From positions 434,001-498,000 of the forward strand of contig NZ_JAFBDU010000001.1 of the NCBI RefSeq assembly GCF_016908395.1: a stretch of 64,000 nt of DNA. The letters are read 5' to 3'. Made by a program: the position numbers and the translations under genes. The notes beneath the pieces were generated by a model. That model did not search any database. It was not told where the DNA came from and saw only the letters and a list, made by a program, of their open reading frames with translations. This document shows positions 63,564 to 64,000 of the stretch, one piece after another (the stretch's first letter is position 1; the number at the start of each line of letters is the position of its first letter). The stretch is from Metabacillus crassostreae. GTDB taxonomy: Bacteria > Bacillota > Bacilli > Bacillales > Bacillaceae.

Positions 63564-63612
63564 TATTGTGAAGGTTTTTACTTAAACTAACGGCGCAGGA
63601 TAGTTTAATAAG
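63564..63612 (+). repeat. Cassette-type repeat, copy 9
   Basis: GATATTGTGAAGG lead, then CTTAAACTA and TAGTTTAATAAG forming an inverted repeat around ACGGCGCAGGA. Closest relative is copy 1 at 52361-52406. Confidence 0.75.
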
Positions 63613-63663
63613 GGTTCTGAATATTGTGATTTAACATTAGGGGAACTTAGATGAGAAAAAAAT

Positions 63664-63687
63664 TAAAAAAGACCCAAAAAGGGTCAA
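63664..63687 (-). terminator. Terminator of the right-edge gene
   Basis: On the minus strand GACCC-TTTTT-GGGTC is followed by TTTTTT. Confidence 0.88.
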
Positions 63688-63720
63688 TTTGATACTGATA
63701 CATTTGATTTAATAAAAAAA

Positions 63721-64000
63721 TTAATCTTTAAGCTGTCGAAGAACATCATTTACATCAACATGTGATCTTTTCTCAATGATTTTACCATCTTCAATTCGTA
63801 ACTTCATCATAAGAGAGAATCTAACGGTTTTTCCAGTAGCAGGAACACCCAACAACGGGATACCTGTATGAGTTCCTTCAAAGATGAGATATGCTGCTAC
63901 TTGATCACCTTCAACTATTATGGATTGAATAGGCATTTTAAAGCCAGGGAATGCATCAAAGTTTTTTTTCTCTGATTCTACAAGTCCTTCTAAACCAGGA
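63721..64000 (-). CDS. SnoaL-like ester cyclase, N-terminus beyond window
   Basis: The visible C-terminal part includes GLVESEKKNFDAFPGFKMPI, DQVAAYLIFEGTHTG and VRFSLMMKLRIEDGKIIE, with ESRSHVD-like end replaced by EKRSHVDVNDVLRQL. This is the SnoaL/ester-cyclase cone fold. The frame is open to the right edge, so the start lies outside the window. Confidence 0.85.
   Translation of the reverse strand, partial: PGLEGLVESEKKNFDAFPGFKMPIQSIIVEGDQVAAYLIFEGTHTGIPLLGVPATGKTVRFSLMMKLRIEDGKIIEKRSHVDVNDVLRQLKD

Overview
The window is AT-rich DNA from a low-GC Gram-positive bacterium of the Bacillaceae (Bacillus sensu lato). The evidence is strong AGGAGG-type ribosome binding sites, frequent TTG and GTG starts, TTGACA/TATAAT promoters, Zur boxes of the Bacillus type, an LPxTA sortase signal of the B. 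subtilis YfkN type, and fragments of the GC-rich hairpin repeat common in Bacillus intergenic DNA. Species cannot be fixed from sequence alone.

Layout. (1) 1-11.2 kb: secreted polysaccharide degradation. Two divergent GH81 endo-beta-1,3-glucanases (one cut by the left edge, one a 1855-residue sortase-anchored protein) and a PL11 rhamnogalacturonan lyase share LacI/CcpA-like operators and stand-alone Shine-Dalgarno leaders. (2) 11.2-21.9 kb: small hypothetical proteins, a DUF2975/HTH pair, a 196-nt tRNA-like RNA at 16.7-16.9 kb, a MerR/MATE efflux pair and two GNAT acetyltransferases. (3) 22-29.8 kb: Zur-box-preceded zinc-independent ribosomal proteins L31 and S14, threonine deaminase, an SGNH hydrolase, lipoproteins and a broken GGDEF protein. 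(4) 30-32.9 kb: an orphan DnaD/DnaB phage-type replication pair with the helicase frameshifted. (5) 33-42.7 kb: a complete staphylopine-type metallophore operon in the order K-L-M-A-B-C-D-F-E behind a promoter with two Zur boxes. (6) 43-52.3 kb: mostly very small membrane proteins of unknown role, a HAD hydrolase, intergenic repeats and two CBO0543-family proteins. (7) 52.3-58.1 kb, with one more repeat at 63.6 kb: single-gene units (GNAT, nucleotidyltransferase, DUF4926, NUDIX, VOC, HD, DinB, tiny membrane proteins) separated by a family of structured repeats with a constant flank and a variable, compensating hairpin; it looks like a cassette array. (8) 58.4-64 kb: a HEAT-like protein, a secreted toxin-like protein with a convergent small partner, a three-gene module ending in an excisionase-like HTH protein, and a SnoaL-like gene cut by the right edge.

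How the parts work together. The metallophore operon encodes histidine racemisation (CntK), aminobutyrate transfer (CntL), reductive condensation (CntM), export (CntE) and ABC re-import (CntABCDF). The same Zur-box type stands before rpmE2 and rpsN2, which replace zinc-binding ribosomal proteins and so release zinc. Together these are a zinc-starvation response spread over about 20 kb. The glucanases and the pectin lyase suggest life on plant or fungal debris. Five genes carry clear inactivating lesions (nonsense codon, 1-nt losses, 8-bp duplication), so either this strain is shedding genes or some lesions are sequence errors.
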